Positions 39,796-49,449 of a stretch of 64,000 bases of DNA are shown piece by piece. The notes below the pieces were generated by a model. The model ran no database searches. It was not told where the DNA came from and was given only the letters and a program-made list of their open reading frames with translations. The translations under genes and the position numbers were made by a program. The stretch covers positions 5,580,001 through 5,644,000 of the forward strand of contig CP097466.1 in NCBI GenBank assembly GCA_041874725.1, in the 5' to 3' direction. Position 1 is the stretch's first letter. Each line of letters starts with the position of its first letter. This stretch comes from Duganella sp. BuS-21. Its GTDB lineage: Bacteria > Pseudomonadota > Gammaproteobacteria > Burkholderiales > Burkholderiaceae_D.

Positions 39796-40707
39796 TCAGG
39801 GCCTTCGGTCCCACGGCGGGACCGGTTGGTATTCGTCGACCAGGAAGTCGATCAGGGCGCGCACTTTCGGCGAGGGCTGGCGGCTGGCGGGATAGAGGGC
39901 GCTCAGGTGGTTGAGCGGCAGTTCCCAGTCGCTCAGCACCGGCACCAGCGTGCCTTCCTTCAGGCTGCGCCACGCCAGGAAGGTGGTGTTGTAGACGATG
40001 CCCAGACCTTGCTGCGCCGCCTGCTGCAGCACCAGGCCGTTGTTGGCGGTGAAGGCGGCCGGCACCCGCACCGATTGCTGTTCGTCGCCGCGCCGAAAGC
40101 GCCATTGCGTGCCATCGGTCAGATGGCTGAAGTGCAGGCAGCGGTGCTGCAGCAGGTCCTGCGGCGTGGCCGGCATGCCGTGCCGCGCGATGTAGTCCGG
40201 CGAGGCGCACAACACCCCTCGGCACGGCGCCAGCGGCCGCATCGCCAGCGCGTGCACGTCCGGTATGCCGCCCACTCGTATCGTCAAGTCGAAACCATGC
40301 TCGATCGGATCGAGCAGCGCATCGTCCACCAACAGCATCGGCTCCAGCAGCGAATGGCGCAACGCGAAGCGCGCCAGCGAGCCAGCCAGCCACTCGCTGC
40401 CGAAACTCGACGGCGCCTGGATCCGCAGCGGCCCCGCCAGTTCATCACCGCTCTGCGCCACCACCCGCGCCGCTTCCTGCGCCTGCGCCACCGTCGCCGT
40501 GCATGGCGCCAGGTAGGCTTGGCCCACGTCGGTCAGGCTCACCTCGCGCGTCGAGCGGTGCAGCAGGCGCGCACCAAGCTTTTCCTCCAGTTGCAGGATG
40601 TGCTTGCTGACCATGGCGCGCGTCAGGCCCAGCCGGCGGCCGGCCTCGCTGAAGCTGCGCAGCCTTGCCACCTCGACGAAAATTTCCATAGCCCGTAATT
40701 GATCCAT
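39796..40707 (-). CDS. LysR-family transcriptional regulator
   Basis: 303 residues from ATG 40707 (MDQLRAMEIFVEVARLRSFS). An N-terminal winged helix (AGRRLGLTRAMVSKHILQLEEKLGARLLHRSTR) is followed by a periplasmic-binding-type effector domain (GPLRIQAPSSFGSEWLAG onwards). It is of the CrgA/DsdC-like branch, often regulating the divergent neighbour. Here the divergent genes are a PhyH dioxygenase and a TIM-barrel isomerase, so they are the likely targets. Its 3' end lies beside the MITE-like element. Confidence 0.9.
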   Translation of the reverse strand: MDQLRAMEIFVEVARLRSFSEAGRRLGLTRAMVSKHILQLEEKLGARLLHRSTREVSLTDVGQAYLAPCTATVAQAQEAARVVAQSGDELAGPLRIQAPSSFGSEWLAGSLARFALRHSLLEPMLLVDDALLDPIEHGFDLTIRVGGIPDVHALAMRPLAPCRGVLCASPDYIARHGMPATPQDLLQHRCLHFSHLTDGTQWRFRRGDEQQSVRVPAAFTANNGLVLQQAAQQGLGIVYNTTFLAWRSLKEGTLVPVLSDWELPLNHLSALYPASRQPSPKVRALIDFLVDEYQPVPPWDRRP

Positions 40708-40730
40708 GCGCTGATTGTCTCCATTTTGGC

Positions 40731-40741
40731 GACAATGTGTC
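40731..40741. promoter_or_regulatory. Possible LysR binding site GACA-ATG-TGTC
   Basis: Short inverted repeat in the divergent region between the LysR gene (start 40707) and the PhyH gene (start 40818), within TTGGCGACAATGTGTCAA. Placement fits LysR autoregulation and activation of the divergent gene. Confidence 0.3.
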
Positions 40742-40817
40742 AACCTTTTGCCGATTGTGGCGTCCGCTGGGCCTCCGTAGAATGGCAACCATCGACTATC
40801 CATTGATGGAGCTGGAA

Positions 40818-41657
40818 ATGCTGACAGAAGCGCAAAAACAACAATACCAACGCGACGGCTTTATCGTCATCCCGGGTTTCAAGACCGCCGAAGAGATCGC
40901 CGCCCTGCGCGCCCGCGCTGCCCAGATTGTCAACGATTTCGATCCAGCCGACCAATCCGGCATCTTCAGCACCGTCGAGCAGGAAAAGACCACCGACGAT
41001 TATTTCCTCCGCTCCGACAACACCGTGCGCTGCTTTTTTGAAGAGGAAGCCTTCGGCCCGGACGGCCAGCTGAAACAGGCCAAGTCGCTGTCGATCAACA
41101 AGATCGGCCACGCCATGCACGACCTGGACCCGGTCTTCCGCGGCTTCACCGCCGAGGCCCGCCTGGAACAACTGGCGCGCGATATCGGCCTGTCCGATCC
41201 GCGCGTGTGGCAGTCGATGTACATCTTCAAGCAGCCCGGCATCGGCGGCGAGGTGCGCTGGCACCAGGACGCCACCTATTTCGACACCGATCCGGTCAGC
41301 GTCACCACCTTCTGGTTCGCGCTGGAAGACGCCACCCTGGACAACGGCTGCATGTGGGCCGAACCGGGCGGCCATCGCGGCCCGATGCGCGAGCGCTTCC
41401 TGCGCAACGGCGACCAGGTGCGCATGGAAAAACTCAGCGACCTGCCGTGGCCGGACGACAGCACCGCCGTGCCGCTCGAATGCAAGGCCGGCAGCCTGGT
41501 GTGCTTCCACGGCCTGCTGCCGCACTACAGCGCGCCGAACCGCTCGGCCGTGTCGCGCCACGCCTACACCCTGCACGTGACCGACGGCGCCACGCAATAC
41601 TCGCCGCAGAACTGGATCCAGCGCGACGACAAGCTGCCGGCGCGAGGTTTCCTGTAA
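40818..41657 (+). CDS. Phytanoyl-CoA dioxygenase (PhyH) family oxygenase
   Basis: Fe(II)/2-oxoglutarate dioxygenase of 279 residues. ATG 40818 is preferred because GGAG lies six bases upstream; earlier ATGs at 40782 and 40806 lack this. The double-stranded beta-helix has the iron motif RWHQDATYF (H149, D151) and the distal His H236 in LPHYSAPNRS with a 2-oxoglutarate Arg following (SRHAYTLHV). Bacterial members hydroxylate small metabolites, such as alkylphosphonates, ectoine or amino acids, more often than phytanoyl-CoA. It overlaps the next gene as TAATG, so the two act together. Regulation by the divergent LysR is likely. Confidence 0.88.
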   Translation: MLTEAQKQQYQRDGFIVIPGFKTAEEIAALRARAAQIVNDFDPADQSGIFSTVEQEKTTDDYFLRSDNTVRCFFEEEAFGPDGQLKQAKSLSINKIGHAMHDLDPVFRGFTAEARLEQLARDIGLSDPRVWQSMYIFKQPGIGGEVRWHQDATYFDTDPVSVTTFWFALEDATLDNGCMWAEPGGHRGPMRERFLRNGDQVRMEKLSDLPWPDDSTAVPLECKAGSLVCFHGLLPHYSAPNRSAVSRHAYTLHVTDGATQYSPQNWIQRDDKLPARGFL

Positions 41658-42472
41658 TGCGGATCCAGATCTTCGCCGCCCAGTGGGGCAACAACGAGCT
41701 GCCGGCGCCGGTGTTCATCGAGCGCGTGAAAGCCGCCGGTTTCGACGGCATTGAAATGTCGCTGCCGCTCGACGCCAGAGAGCGCGACGACTGGACCGGC
41801 CAGATCGCCGCTGCGGGTTTGGGCCTGATCGTGGCGCAGTGGGAAACGGTGTTCCACCCGACCTTCGCACCGCACAAGGCCGCGCTGGCCGAGCTGCTGC
41901 ACAACGCCTGCGCCGCCCAGCCGCTGCACGTCAATTCGCACACCGGCAAGGACTACTTCACGCCGCAGCAAAACCGCGAACTGCTGGAACTGGCCGACGA
42001 CATCGCGCGCCAGCACGGCGTGCCGATCTACCACGAGATCCACCGCAGCCGCTTCAGCGGCCACCCGATGCTGTTGCTGCCCTACCTGCGTCAGCTGCCG
42101 TCGCTGCAGCTGACGGCCGACCTGTCGCACTGGTGCTGCGCCTGCGAATCACTGCTGGAAGACCAGCCGGAGACGCTGGCCCTGACGCTGCCGCGCGTGC
42201 GCCACATCCATGCCCGCGTCGGCCACGCCCAAGGCCCGCAGGTGGGCGACTTCCGCGCGCCGGAATCGCAAGCGGCGCTGGAAGCGCATCTGTCGTGGTG
42301 GGATGAAGTGATTCGCCTGCGCCGCGCCGAAGGCGCAAGCCACATGACGCTGACGCCGGAATTCGGCCCCGCGCCCTACACGCAAACCCTGCCCTATACG
42401 CAAAAGGAAGTATCGAATGCCTGGGAGCTGAACGTCGCCATGCTGGCCCTGCTGCGCCGGCGCTACGCCTGA
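41657..42472 (+). CDS. TIM-barrel sugar-phosphate isomerase/epimerase family protein
   Basis: 271 residues; ATG 41657 overlaps the PhyH stop. The fold of the xylose-isomerase-like / AP-endonuclease-2 family is indicated by FIERVKAAGFDGIEMSLPL, LHVNSHTGKDYFT, VPIYHEIHRSRF, LQLTADLSHWC, VRHIHARVGHAQGPQV and LTPEFGPAPYTQTLP. His, Glu and Asp residues at strand ends fit a divalent metal site. The substrate is unknown; pairing with a PhyH oxygenase suggests a catabolic step on a hydroxylated polyol or related compound. The gene ends 10 bp inside the convergent histidine kinase gene. Confidence 0.8.
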   Translation: MRIQIFAAQWGNNELPAPVFIERVKAAGFDGIEMSLPLDARERDDWTGQIAAAGLGLIVAQWETVFHPTFAPHKAALAELLHNACAAQPLHVNSHTGKDYFTPQQNRELLELADDIARQHGVPIYHEIHRSRFSGHPMLLLPYLRQLPSLQLTADLSHWCCACESLLEDQPETLALTLPRVRHIHARVGHAQGPQVGDFRAPESQAALEAHLSWWDEVIRLRRAEGASHMTLTPEFGPAPYTQTLPYTQKEVSNAWELNVAMLALLRRRYA

Positions 42473-44406
42473 AACACGGCGCTCCGGGCGTTCCGCGCTT
42501 CCGGCTCCAACTGCAGCGGCAGCACCAGCGTCACGCAAGTGCCTTGCGCCGGCACCGACTCCACCCGGATATTCCCTTTCAGGACGCCGGTGACGATGTT
42601 GTAGACGATGTTCATCCCCAGGCCTGAGCCGCCCTGCCCCATCTTGGTGGTGAAAAAGGGATCGAAGATCTTGTGCAGCACCACCTCGGTCATGCCGACG
42701 CCGTTGTCTTTCATTTGCAGCACCACCAGGTCCGGTCCCTCGCGCCGCGCGCTGATGTCCAGCGTGCCGCTTTCGCGGCCGTCGAAGCCGTGCAGCAGCG
42801 CGTTGCCGATCAGGTTGCTGAGCACCTGGCTCACGCTGCCCGGGTAGGAATCGCACACCAGGTCGGCCGGCACGTCGACCGTGACCGTGCAGGACGCGCG
42901 CCGCAGCTGCGATGCATACGTCGCCAGCGTATCGTGCAGCACTTCGTCCAGACGGAAGCGGCGCCGCTGGCCGCTGGCCTGGTCTACCGCCACCTGCTTG
43001 AAGGAGGTGATCAGGTCCGCCGCCCGCACCAGTGAACTGTTCATGATGTCGCACGCCTTGCGTGCGTCGTTCAGGTGCGCTTCCAGCGCCGAGCGTTTCA
43101 GGCCGCCGTCCTGCTTCAGGCGCTGCTCGAAGTCGCGCACCATGTCGCCCAGCGCACTGGCCGTCAGCAGACTGTTGCCGATCGGCGTATTCAGTTCGTG
43201 CGCCACGCCGGCCACCAGCGCGCCCAGCGATGCCATTTTCTCCGAGGTTTGCAGATTGGTCTGCGCCTGCTTCAGGGTCGCCACCACGCGCGACAGGTCG
43301 TTGCGGGCTTCTTCGACCTTGTTCTTTTGCAGCTCCAGTTCCTTCAGGCTGAACTCCAGCCCGTGGCGCGCATCCGATTCGCGCCGGTTCGCCACCAGCA
43401 GCAGCGCGATCAAGCCACTGATGATGACGCCACCCAACGCGATGAATACCACCGGCAGTTGCGAGCGTCCATAGCGCGTGCCGGCGCGGCCCTCGAATTT
43501 GATGACCCAGTTGCGCTGGCCGATCGGCAGCACGGTGCTGGTGCTCATCCCCGATATCGTTTCCAGGCGTGCCTGATGCGACTGCACCTTGCCGTCGCTG
43601 TCGTACAGCAGGGTATTGGCGTCGGGACCAGGCACCTTGCCGTTCTGGAAGCCGCCGTCCTCGATACGCACGTGCAGATGTTCCAGCAGCGCGCTGTCGA
43701 TCACCTCGCGCATCAGGGCATTCATGCGGAACACCACCGCCACGAAACCCACCAGCGCCTCGCGCCGCTGCGCCGTGGTTTCCAGCGGCATGCCGTTGCG
43801 GTACACCGGCGCGCGCGCCACGAAGCCCGGCTCGCCGCTCTTGTCCTGCACCAGCGTAATCGGTTCGGTGGCGACAATCTCGCCGCTGTCGCGTCCCAGC
43901 TCGAGCGCTTTCAAATGCGTCGGCAGCGCCCCCAGGTCGAGGCCGAAGGCGTTCTCGTTGCCCTTCAGCGGCTCGGTGTATTCGATGATGTGATGCACCG
44001 GGCGCAGGCTGGCGGGATGCACGTGGAAGTCCGGGTAAGCGGCCGCCACGACGCTGGTGTCGCGCTGCACGCTGTTGACGAAGGCGGGCAGTCCGGCGGT
44101 CGGCACCACGCGCACGAACTGCAAGGCCTGGAAGCCCGGATAGCGCCGGTCGATCTTGAGTTCATTGACGAAGCGATGGAATTGCAGGCGGTCGATGCGG
44201 TCGTTGATCGCATACACGCCCTTCATGCTATACAGCGTATCGAAGTAGACCTGCATGCGGGTCTGCGTATCGCGCGCCACCTTTTCGGCATCGCGCTGGA
44301 AGCCGGCGCGCACCTGCAGCTTCTGCTGCTCCTCGATGAAGAAATAGCAGGTCCACGCGGTCAGGACGATCCCGACAAAGAAAGCCAGGTAGCCGCGTCC
44401 GCGCAT
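42463..44406 (-). CDS. CHASE-domain sensor histidine kinase
   Basis: 647 residues: a membrane segment at 8-25, a periplasmic CHASE sensor to about 320 (YPGFQALQFVRVVPTAG, FGLDLGALP), a second membrane segment (VVFIALGGVIISGLIALLLV), a coiled coil and the kinase core. The H-box is VAGVAHELNTPIGN (H403), followed by an N-box LIGNALLHG, G1 DNGVGM, F-box FDPFFTTK and G2 GGSGLGM. CHASE domains bind small ligands such as cytokinin-like or aromatic compounds. It starts two bases after the stop of the HD-GYP regulator gene, so the two are probably a sensor/output pair. Both catalytic and phosphoacceptor motifs are intact. Confidence 0.92.
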   Translation of the reverse strand: MRGRGYLAFFVGIVLTAWTCYFFIEEQQKLQVRAGFQRDAEKVARDTQTRMQVYFDTLYSMKGVYAINDRIDRLQFHRFVNELKIDRRYPGFQALQFVRVVPTAGLPAFVNSVQRDTSVVAAAYPDFHVHPASLRPVHHIIEYTEPLKGNENAFGLDLGALPTHLKALELGRDSGEIVATEPITLVQDKSGEPGFVARAPVYRNGMPLETTAQRREALVGFVAVVFRMNALMREVIDSALLEHLHVRIEDGGFQNGKVPGPDANTLLYDSDGKVQSHQARLETISGMSTSTVLPIGQRNWVIKFEGRAGTRYGRSQLPVVFIALGGVIISGLIALLLVANRRESDARHGLEFSLKELELQKNKVEEARNDLSRVVATLKQAQTNLQTSEKMASLGALVAGVAHELNTPIGNSLLTASALGDMVRDFEQRLKQDGGLKRSALEAHLNDARKACDIMNSSLVRAADLITSFKQVAVDQASGQRRRFRLDEVLHDTLATYASQLRRASCTVTVDVPADLVCDSYPGSVSQVLSNLIGNALLHGFDGRESGTLDISARREGPDLVVLQMKDNGVGMTEVVLHKIFDPFFTTKMGQGGSGLGMNIVYNIVTGVLKGNIRVESVPAQGTCVTLVLPLQLEPEARNARSAVFQA

Positions 44407-44408
44407 GG

Positions 44409-45488
44409 TCAGCCGACAGGGTCACTGTAGCGGTTGGCGATGGCCATGAACTCCTCTTCCACCGTCAGCATGGCGTCCACCACATCGGGATCGAAGTGTT
44501 CGCCGCTTCCCTGCCGTATCATCTCCATCGCCGTTTCGTGGGTAAACGCGGGCTTGTAGACGCGCTTGGAGATCAAGGCGTCATACACGTCGGCCACCGC
44601 CATCAGGCGGGCCGACATCGGGATCGCCTCGCCGGCCAGGCCTTGCGGATAGCCCGAACCGTCGAATTTTTCCTGGTGCGAGTAGGCGATTTCGCGCGCA
44701 TAGCGCAGGAAGGTGTTGGTGTAGCCCAGCGCGTTCTCGACGTTGACGACGGCGTCGCGCCCGTACACCGTGTGCTGCTTCATGATCTCGAATTCGTCGT
44801 CGGTCAGGCGATCCGGCTTGAGCAGGATGGCGTCCGGGATCGACACCTTGCCGATGTCGTGCAGCGGCGCGGCCTTGAACAGGGCCTTGATGTTGGCGTC
44901 GCTCAGCTCTTCCTCGAAACGCTTGTGCGACTGCAGCTGGCGCCCCAGCGCGGCGATGTAGTGCTGCACGCGGCGCAAGTGGTTGGCGGTTTCGTATTCG
45001 CGCGTCTCGGCCAGCGAGGCCATGGCCCAGATCATGGCGTCGAGCATCTGGCTCAGTTCCAGCGTGACCTCTTCCACCACGTGTTCGAGCAGGTTGCGCT
45101 GCTGCTTGAGCAACTCGCGCGCGTGGCGCAGCTGCAAGTGGGTGTCGACGCGTGCGCGCAACACACCGGGGTTGACCGGCTTGGGCACGACGTCGGCCGC
45201 GCACAGGTCGAGCGCGCGCTGCTCGTCGGCATGCAGCAGGATGACGGGAATGTCGGCGGTGTCCGGGCTGGCTTTGAGTTGCTGGCACACGCTGTAGCCG
45301 TCCACGTCGTTCAGCCCGGCGTCCACCACCACCAGATGCGGGCGCGGCACGGTCTGCATGATGTCCAGCGCCGCACGGCCGCTGTTGGCCAGCCGGACTT
45401 CGTATTGATCCTCCAGCATGCCGTTGATCAGGATCAAGTGGTCCGTGGCTGCATCGACAATTAGTACGATGGCCTTTTTGACATTCAT
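44409..45488 (-). CDS. Response regulator with HD-GYP c-di-GMP phosphodiesterase domain
   Basis: 359 residues: receiver domain (phosphoacceptor D56 in LVVVDAGLN, K102 in PKPVN), a coiled linker, then the HD-GYP domain with PLHDIGKVSIPDA (H209, D210) and SHQEKFDGSGYPQG (GYP 278-280). It would hydrolyse c-di-GMP when phosphorylated. First gene of a two-gene unit with the CHASE kinase, two bases apart. The window also encodes two GGDEF proteins, so synthesis and breakdown enzymes lie within about 20 kb. The acidic patch of the receiver has only one Asp (VLIVDAATD) where two are usual. Confidence 0.92.
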   Translation of the reverse strand: MNVKKAIVLIVDAATDHLILINGMLEDQYEVRLANSGRAALDIMQTVPRPHLVVVDAGLNDVDGYSVCQQLKASPDTADIPVILLHADEQRALDLCAADVVPKPVNPGVLRARVDTHLQLRHARELLKQQRNLLEHVVEEVTLELSQMLDAMIWAMASLAETREYETANHLRRVQHYIAALGRQLQSHKRFEEELSDANIKALFKAAPLHDIGKVSIPDAILLKPDRLTDDEFEIMKQHTVYGRDAVVNVENALGYTNTFLRYAREIAYSHQEKFDGSGYPQGLAGEAIPMSARLMAVADVYDALISKRVYKPAFTHETAMEMIRQGSGEHFDPDVVDAMLTVEEEFMAIANRYSDPVG

Positions 45489-45603
45489 CTAGCGCCACTC
45501 CCGGTGTGTTCTCACCACCATCATAACCGAGCGGAATTGCTCCCCAAAATTATTTTCTCGGCCCTTGCTTGCAATTATATAGCGCACTACTTATACTGCA
45601 AGC

Positions 45604-46065
45604 ATGGAAATCACGAACCACACTCCCACCGCCGGCGTGCCGCAGCTGGATGCCCAGCTCTGCTTCGCCCTGTACTCGACCTCGCTGGCGATGAACAAGC
45701 TATACCGCAAGCTGTTGCGCGGGCTCGGCCTGACCTATTCGCAGTACCTCGTGATGATGGTGTTGTGGGAAAAAAACCAACTGACCGTCTCGGAAGTGGG
45801 CGAACGCCTATTCCTCGATTCGGCCACGCTGACGCCCCTGCTCAAGCGCATGGAAGCGGCTGAACTGCTGACCCGCACCCGCGCCGCCAGCGACGAGCGC
45901 CAGGTCATCATCAAGCTGACGCCGCACGGCGACGCCCTGCGCCACGAAGCCGCCAAGCTGCCGCCCTCTATTTTGCAAGCCACCCAATGCACGCTCGACC
46001 AAGTGGTCGGCATGAAGCACCAGCTCGACGCGCTGCGCGCCAGCCTGATGAACGCCGCCGACTAG
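45604..46065 (+). CDS. ohrR: MarR-family regulator, OhrR-like
   Basis: 153 residues. The N-terminus [20 protein letters not shown] carries the reactive Cys (C20) that senses organic hydroperoxides in OhrR. The DNA-binding wing region is [21 protein letters not shown] followed by [14 protein letters not shown]. Usually OhrR is next to the peroxiredoxin gene ohr; none is here. Instead a 2OG-Fe oxygenase follows after 28 bp. Upstream is an AT-rich stretch with TTGCTTGCAA and a TATACT box close to the ATG. An 11-bp tandem duplication covers its stop codon. Confidence 0.85.
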   Translation: MEITNHTPTAGVPQLDAQLCFALYSTSLAMNKLYRKLLRGLGLTYSQYLVMMVLWEKNQLTVSEVGERLFLDSATLTPLLKRMEAAELLTRTRAASDERQVIIKLTPHGDALRHEAAKLPPSILQATQCTLDQVVGMKHQLDALRASLMNAAD

Positions 46066-46078
46066 CTGCCGACTAGCT
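46057..46078. repeat. 11-bp tandem duplication at the ohrR stop
   Basis: GCCGACTAGCT occurs twice in a row (46057-46067, 46068-46078), and the first copy contains the TAG stop. It looks like a recent slippage duplication that only lengthens the spacer to the next gene. Confidence 0.6.
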
Positions 46079-46093
46079 GAATAACACCGCACC

Positions 46094-46861
46094 ATGACCA
46101 CACCTATCTACACTCCGCTGGCCGATGCGGCCGACGCGCTGCGCCAACACGGCTACGCCCTGCTGCCTCCCGAAGACGTGGCCGCGCTGGCCGGCGTGCC
46201 GCTGGCCGCCCTCAATCACCTGGTCCCCAGCTGGAACGCGCTGGAACTCGACAATTACCTCAAGGACGGCGGCCGCTACCGCCGCCGGCGCCACGCCTGC
46301 TTCGTCCAGGACGGCCGCCACCTGACCCAGACCGCGCACCGCGCGCACTGGCAGCCGCTTGAATACAACGCCCTGCACGGCGGCATGCACCGCCTGTTCG
46401 AACCGGTGCAGCCGGCCACCATCACGCAGCCGGCCTGGCCGGCGCTGATCGCCTCCATCGGCCAGCTGTGCAGCCAGGCGCGCGGCAGCAGCAGCCCGTG
46501 GTTCGTGGAAGCGCACCAGTTCCGCATCGACACCGCCGACGGCATCGGCCGCCCCACGCCGGAAGGCGCGCACCGTGACGGCGTCGATTTCGTCGCCGTG
46601 CTGCTGATCGCGCGCGAAGGCATCAAGGGCGGCGAAACCCGCGTGTTCGAGGCCGACGGCCCCAACGGCAAGCGGTTCACCATGACCGCACCGTGGACCA
46701 TGCTGCTGCTTGACGACGCCACGGTCATCCATGAATCGACGCCGATCCAGCCCTTGGCCGCCGATGGCAGCGCCGGTCACCGCGATACGCTGGTGCTGAC
46801 CTGGCGCGCCGGCGCCTTCCAGGGACAGGAAACTTCCCCTGCGGAGACGAATCCGATATAG
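46094..46861 (+). CDS. 2OG-Fe dioxygenase family protein (PF10014 type)
   Basis: 255 residues. The iron motif is H160-R-D162 in EGAHRDGVDFVAV, the distal His is H213 in DDATVIHEST, and the 2-oxoglutarate Arg is likely in GHRDTLVLTW. The pattern HRDG...GGETRVFE is that of the family annotated 2OG-Fe dioxygenase, some members of which hydroxylate free amino acids. It is 28 bp after ohrR on the same strand, so redox control by OhrR is possible. No clear ribosome site at ATG 46094. The substrate is unknown. Confidence 0.82.
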   Translation: MTTPIYTPLADAADALRQHGYALLPPEDVAALAGVPLAALNHLVPSWNALELDNYLKDGGRYRRRRHACFVQDGRHLTQTAHRAHWQPLEYNALHGGMHRLFEPVQPATITQPAWPALIASIGQLCSQARGSSSPWFVEAHQFRIDTADGIGRPTPEGAHRDGVDFVAVLLIAREGIKGGETRVFEADGPNGKRFTMTAPWTMLLLDDATVIHESTPIQPLAADGSAGHRDTLVLTWRAGAFQGQETSPAETNPI

Positions 46862-46895
46862 TCTATACAGCCAACTATGCACCAGGAGGGGGTCT

Positions 46896-48245
<1,350 letters not shown>

Positions 48246-48331
48246 CTAGTTACTTGAAATCATGTGCAACGCAACAAAGGTTGCCTAAAATTCTATCGCC
48301 ACAGAGGGAGGATCTAAGTAGTTCTACGGTA

Positions 48332-48360
48332 TTGCGCCGCAACATAAAGAGGCGTATATT
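48332..48360 (+). promoter_or_regulatory. Candidate promoter of a small RNA
   Basis: TTGCGC (48332-48337), a 17-bp spacer, then TATATT (48355-48360), in a 479-bp stretch between the kinase gene and the next coding sequence. Transcription would begin near 48367, just before a strong terminator. Confidence 0.35.
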
Positions 48361-48366
48361 TAGAAC

Positions 48367-48433
48367 TGTCTCCTCCAACCGTTCGCAGAACATTGGAATT
48401 CAACCCGCACCGTATGGTCGCGGGTTTTTTTTT
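48367..48433 (+). ncRNA. Candidate ~67-nt small RNA
   Basis: The region between the promoter at 48332-48360 and the terminator at 48402-48433 has no start codon with a ribosome site. It carries CTCCTCC (48370-48376), complementary to Shine-Dalgarno sequences, near its 5' end, as in some small RNAs that block ribosome binding. It could instead be part of the 3' untranslated region of the kinase gene. No known RNA family recognised. Confidence 0.3.
48402..48433 (+). terminator. Strong Rho-independent terminator
   Basis: Stem AACCCGC/GCGGGTT (48402-48408 with 48420-48426) is extended inside by ACC/GGT around the loop GTAT, and runs into nine T residues (48425-48433). It ends either the kinase transcript, 157 bp after its stop, or a small RNA. 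Confidence 0.85.
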
Positions 48434-48558
48434 GTTCGCCGCGGATTACAGGGGAAACGCGGCGTTGATCTTGCGGACGTCAGCGCTTCAACGGGGTGCT
48501 GACAATGAATACGCAATCACGACTCAACAGTCGTCCTTAAGCGCCCCCCCCTAACGAA

Positions 48559-48586
48559 AGGGTCAGACCCTGCGGGGTCTGACCCT
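48559..48586. repeat. GGGTCAGACCC-type palindromic repeat
   Basis: 12-base arms AGGGTCAGACCC and GGGTCTGACCCT around TGCG. Very similar to the palindrome at 49450-49479 and sharing GGGTCAG with the elements at 31457 and 39604. Looks like a REP-type dispersed element. Confidence 0.75.
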
Positions 48587-48724
48587 GGCCGCAGCGCTGT
48601 GCGGGTTGGGTCGGTGCCGCGCGCTGTTGAAGCGACAAGCAACGTCAAGCCCAATGCTAATCGGTGACTATTTTCTATATCGCAAGCAACTATACTGTCC
48701 GGCTACCTGGACAAGAGATAGTCG

Positions 48725-48921
48725 ATGGATTCCTTCACTCTGGTCATCGTGTCGGCGCTGGCAAGCATCATCATGGCGGCAACGACCTACCTGCTCCATC
48801 GCGCCAGGCGGCGCAGGCCGTCCCCGGCGACAACGTGGTCGGCGCCAAGCTGGATGTGATCGACGAAGCACAGAAACTGCTGTCCGGTCTCGCGACCAAA
48901 CTTGTTTTGCCTACTAACTAA
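48725..48921 (+). pseudogene. Small membrane protein gene with a frameshift
   Basis: ATG 48725 encodes MDSFTLVIVSALASIIMAAT and on to TYLLHRARR, a clear membrane segment with a positive end. That frame then turns Arg/Pro-rich and stops near 48858. The -1 frame from about 48800 reads RQAAQAVPGDNVVGAKLDVI to DEAQKLLSGLATKLVLPTN and stops at 48921, eighteen bases before the ribosome-site-led next gene. The two parts together make a natural protein of about 65 residues, so one base seems missing around 48795-48810. A sequencing error is possible. Confidence 0.5.
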
Positions 48922-48939
48922 GAAGGAGAAAAAAGCGCT

Positions 48940-49407
48940 ATGAAAATTCGCACCTCCGTCCAAGCTGTTGCCACAGTGCTCCTTATCGGCATTTCCGCCA
49001 CCGCCAGCGCCGGACTGGGTAAAGGCGCGATCGAACAGGAAATCGCCAAGTCGCAGGCAGCCATGCTGAACGCGCGCGACTTCGACAAGGTCGCCAATGA
49101 AGATGTGAAGAAGATGGACGCCAAGCAGAAAGAGAAGCTGGCCGGCGCCGCCACCAACTTCGTGCTGGCCGCGCTGAAGGACCGCGAACTACTGAGCCAG
49201 TCGAGCACCGTGCTGAGCAGCCTGAGCAGCAATCCGGCCAACCTGTCCAAGCTGGGCACGATCAAGGATGCGGCAAGCAGTCTGAAGAACCAGCTGGAAT
49301 TGGCCGGCTCGCTGGCGACCAAGGTGCCGAAGGTGTTTTCAGCCGTGGGCGTGAAGAATCCGCCGACCAAGGCGTCGGACGCGCCGGTGGCCGTCAGCGG
49401 CGACTAA
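48940..49407 (+). CDS. Secreted hypothetical protein, helical
   Basis: 155 residues from ATG 48940 with AAGGAG upstream. A signal peptide (VQAVATVLLIGISATASA, then GLGKG) targets the periplasm. The mature part is Lys/Ala/Leu/Ser-rich and helical (FDKVANEDVKKMDAKQKEKLAG, LSSLSSNPANLSKLGTIKDA) with no Cys. I do not recognise the family. It follows the frameshifted membrane protein by 18 bp, so they were probably co-expressed. A palindrome followed by T residues lies 43 bp after the stop. Confidence 0.65.
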   Translation: MKIRTSVQAVATVLLIGISATASAGLGKGAIEQEIAKSQAAMLNARDFDKVANEDVKKMDAKQKEKLAGAATNFVLAALKDRELLSQSSTVLSSLSSNPANLSKLGTIKDAASSLKNQLELAGSLATKVPKVFSAVGVKNPPTKASDAPVAVSGD

Positions 49408-49449
49408 GCGCGCGCGCGGCACCGCCGCAACCCGCACACCGCTGCAGCC

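Noticed and set aside
48318..48330. GTAGTTCTAC sequence resembling the starch operator core
   Set aside because: It lies after a histidine kinase gene with no starch gene nearby and has a different spacing, so it is probably chance.
48725..48921. Programmed -1 ribosomal frameshift in the small membrane gene
   Set aside because: No X-XXY-YYZ slippery sequence or downstream pseudoknot could be seen near the junction; mutation or read error is simpler.
48664..48921. Single 85-residue gene starting at 48664
   Set aside because: Its first half is His/Gly-rich nonsense while the overlapping frame from ATG 48725 gives a proper membrane segment.
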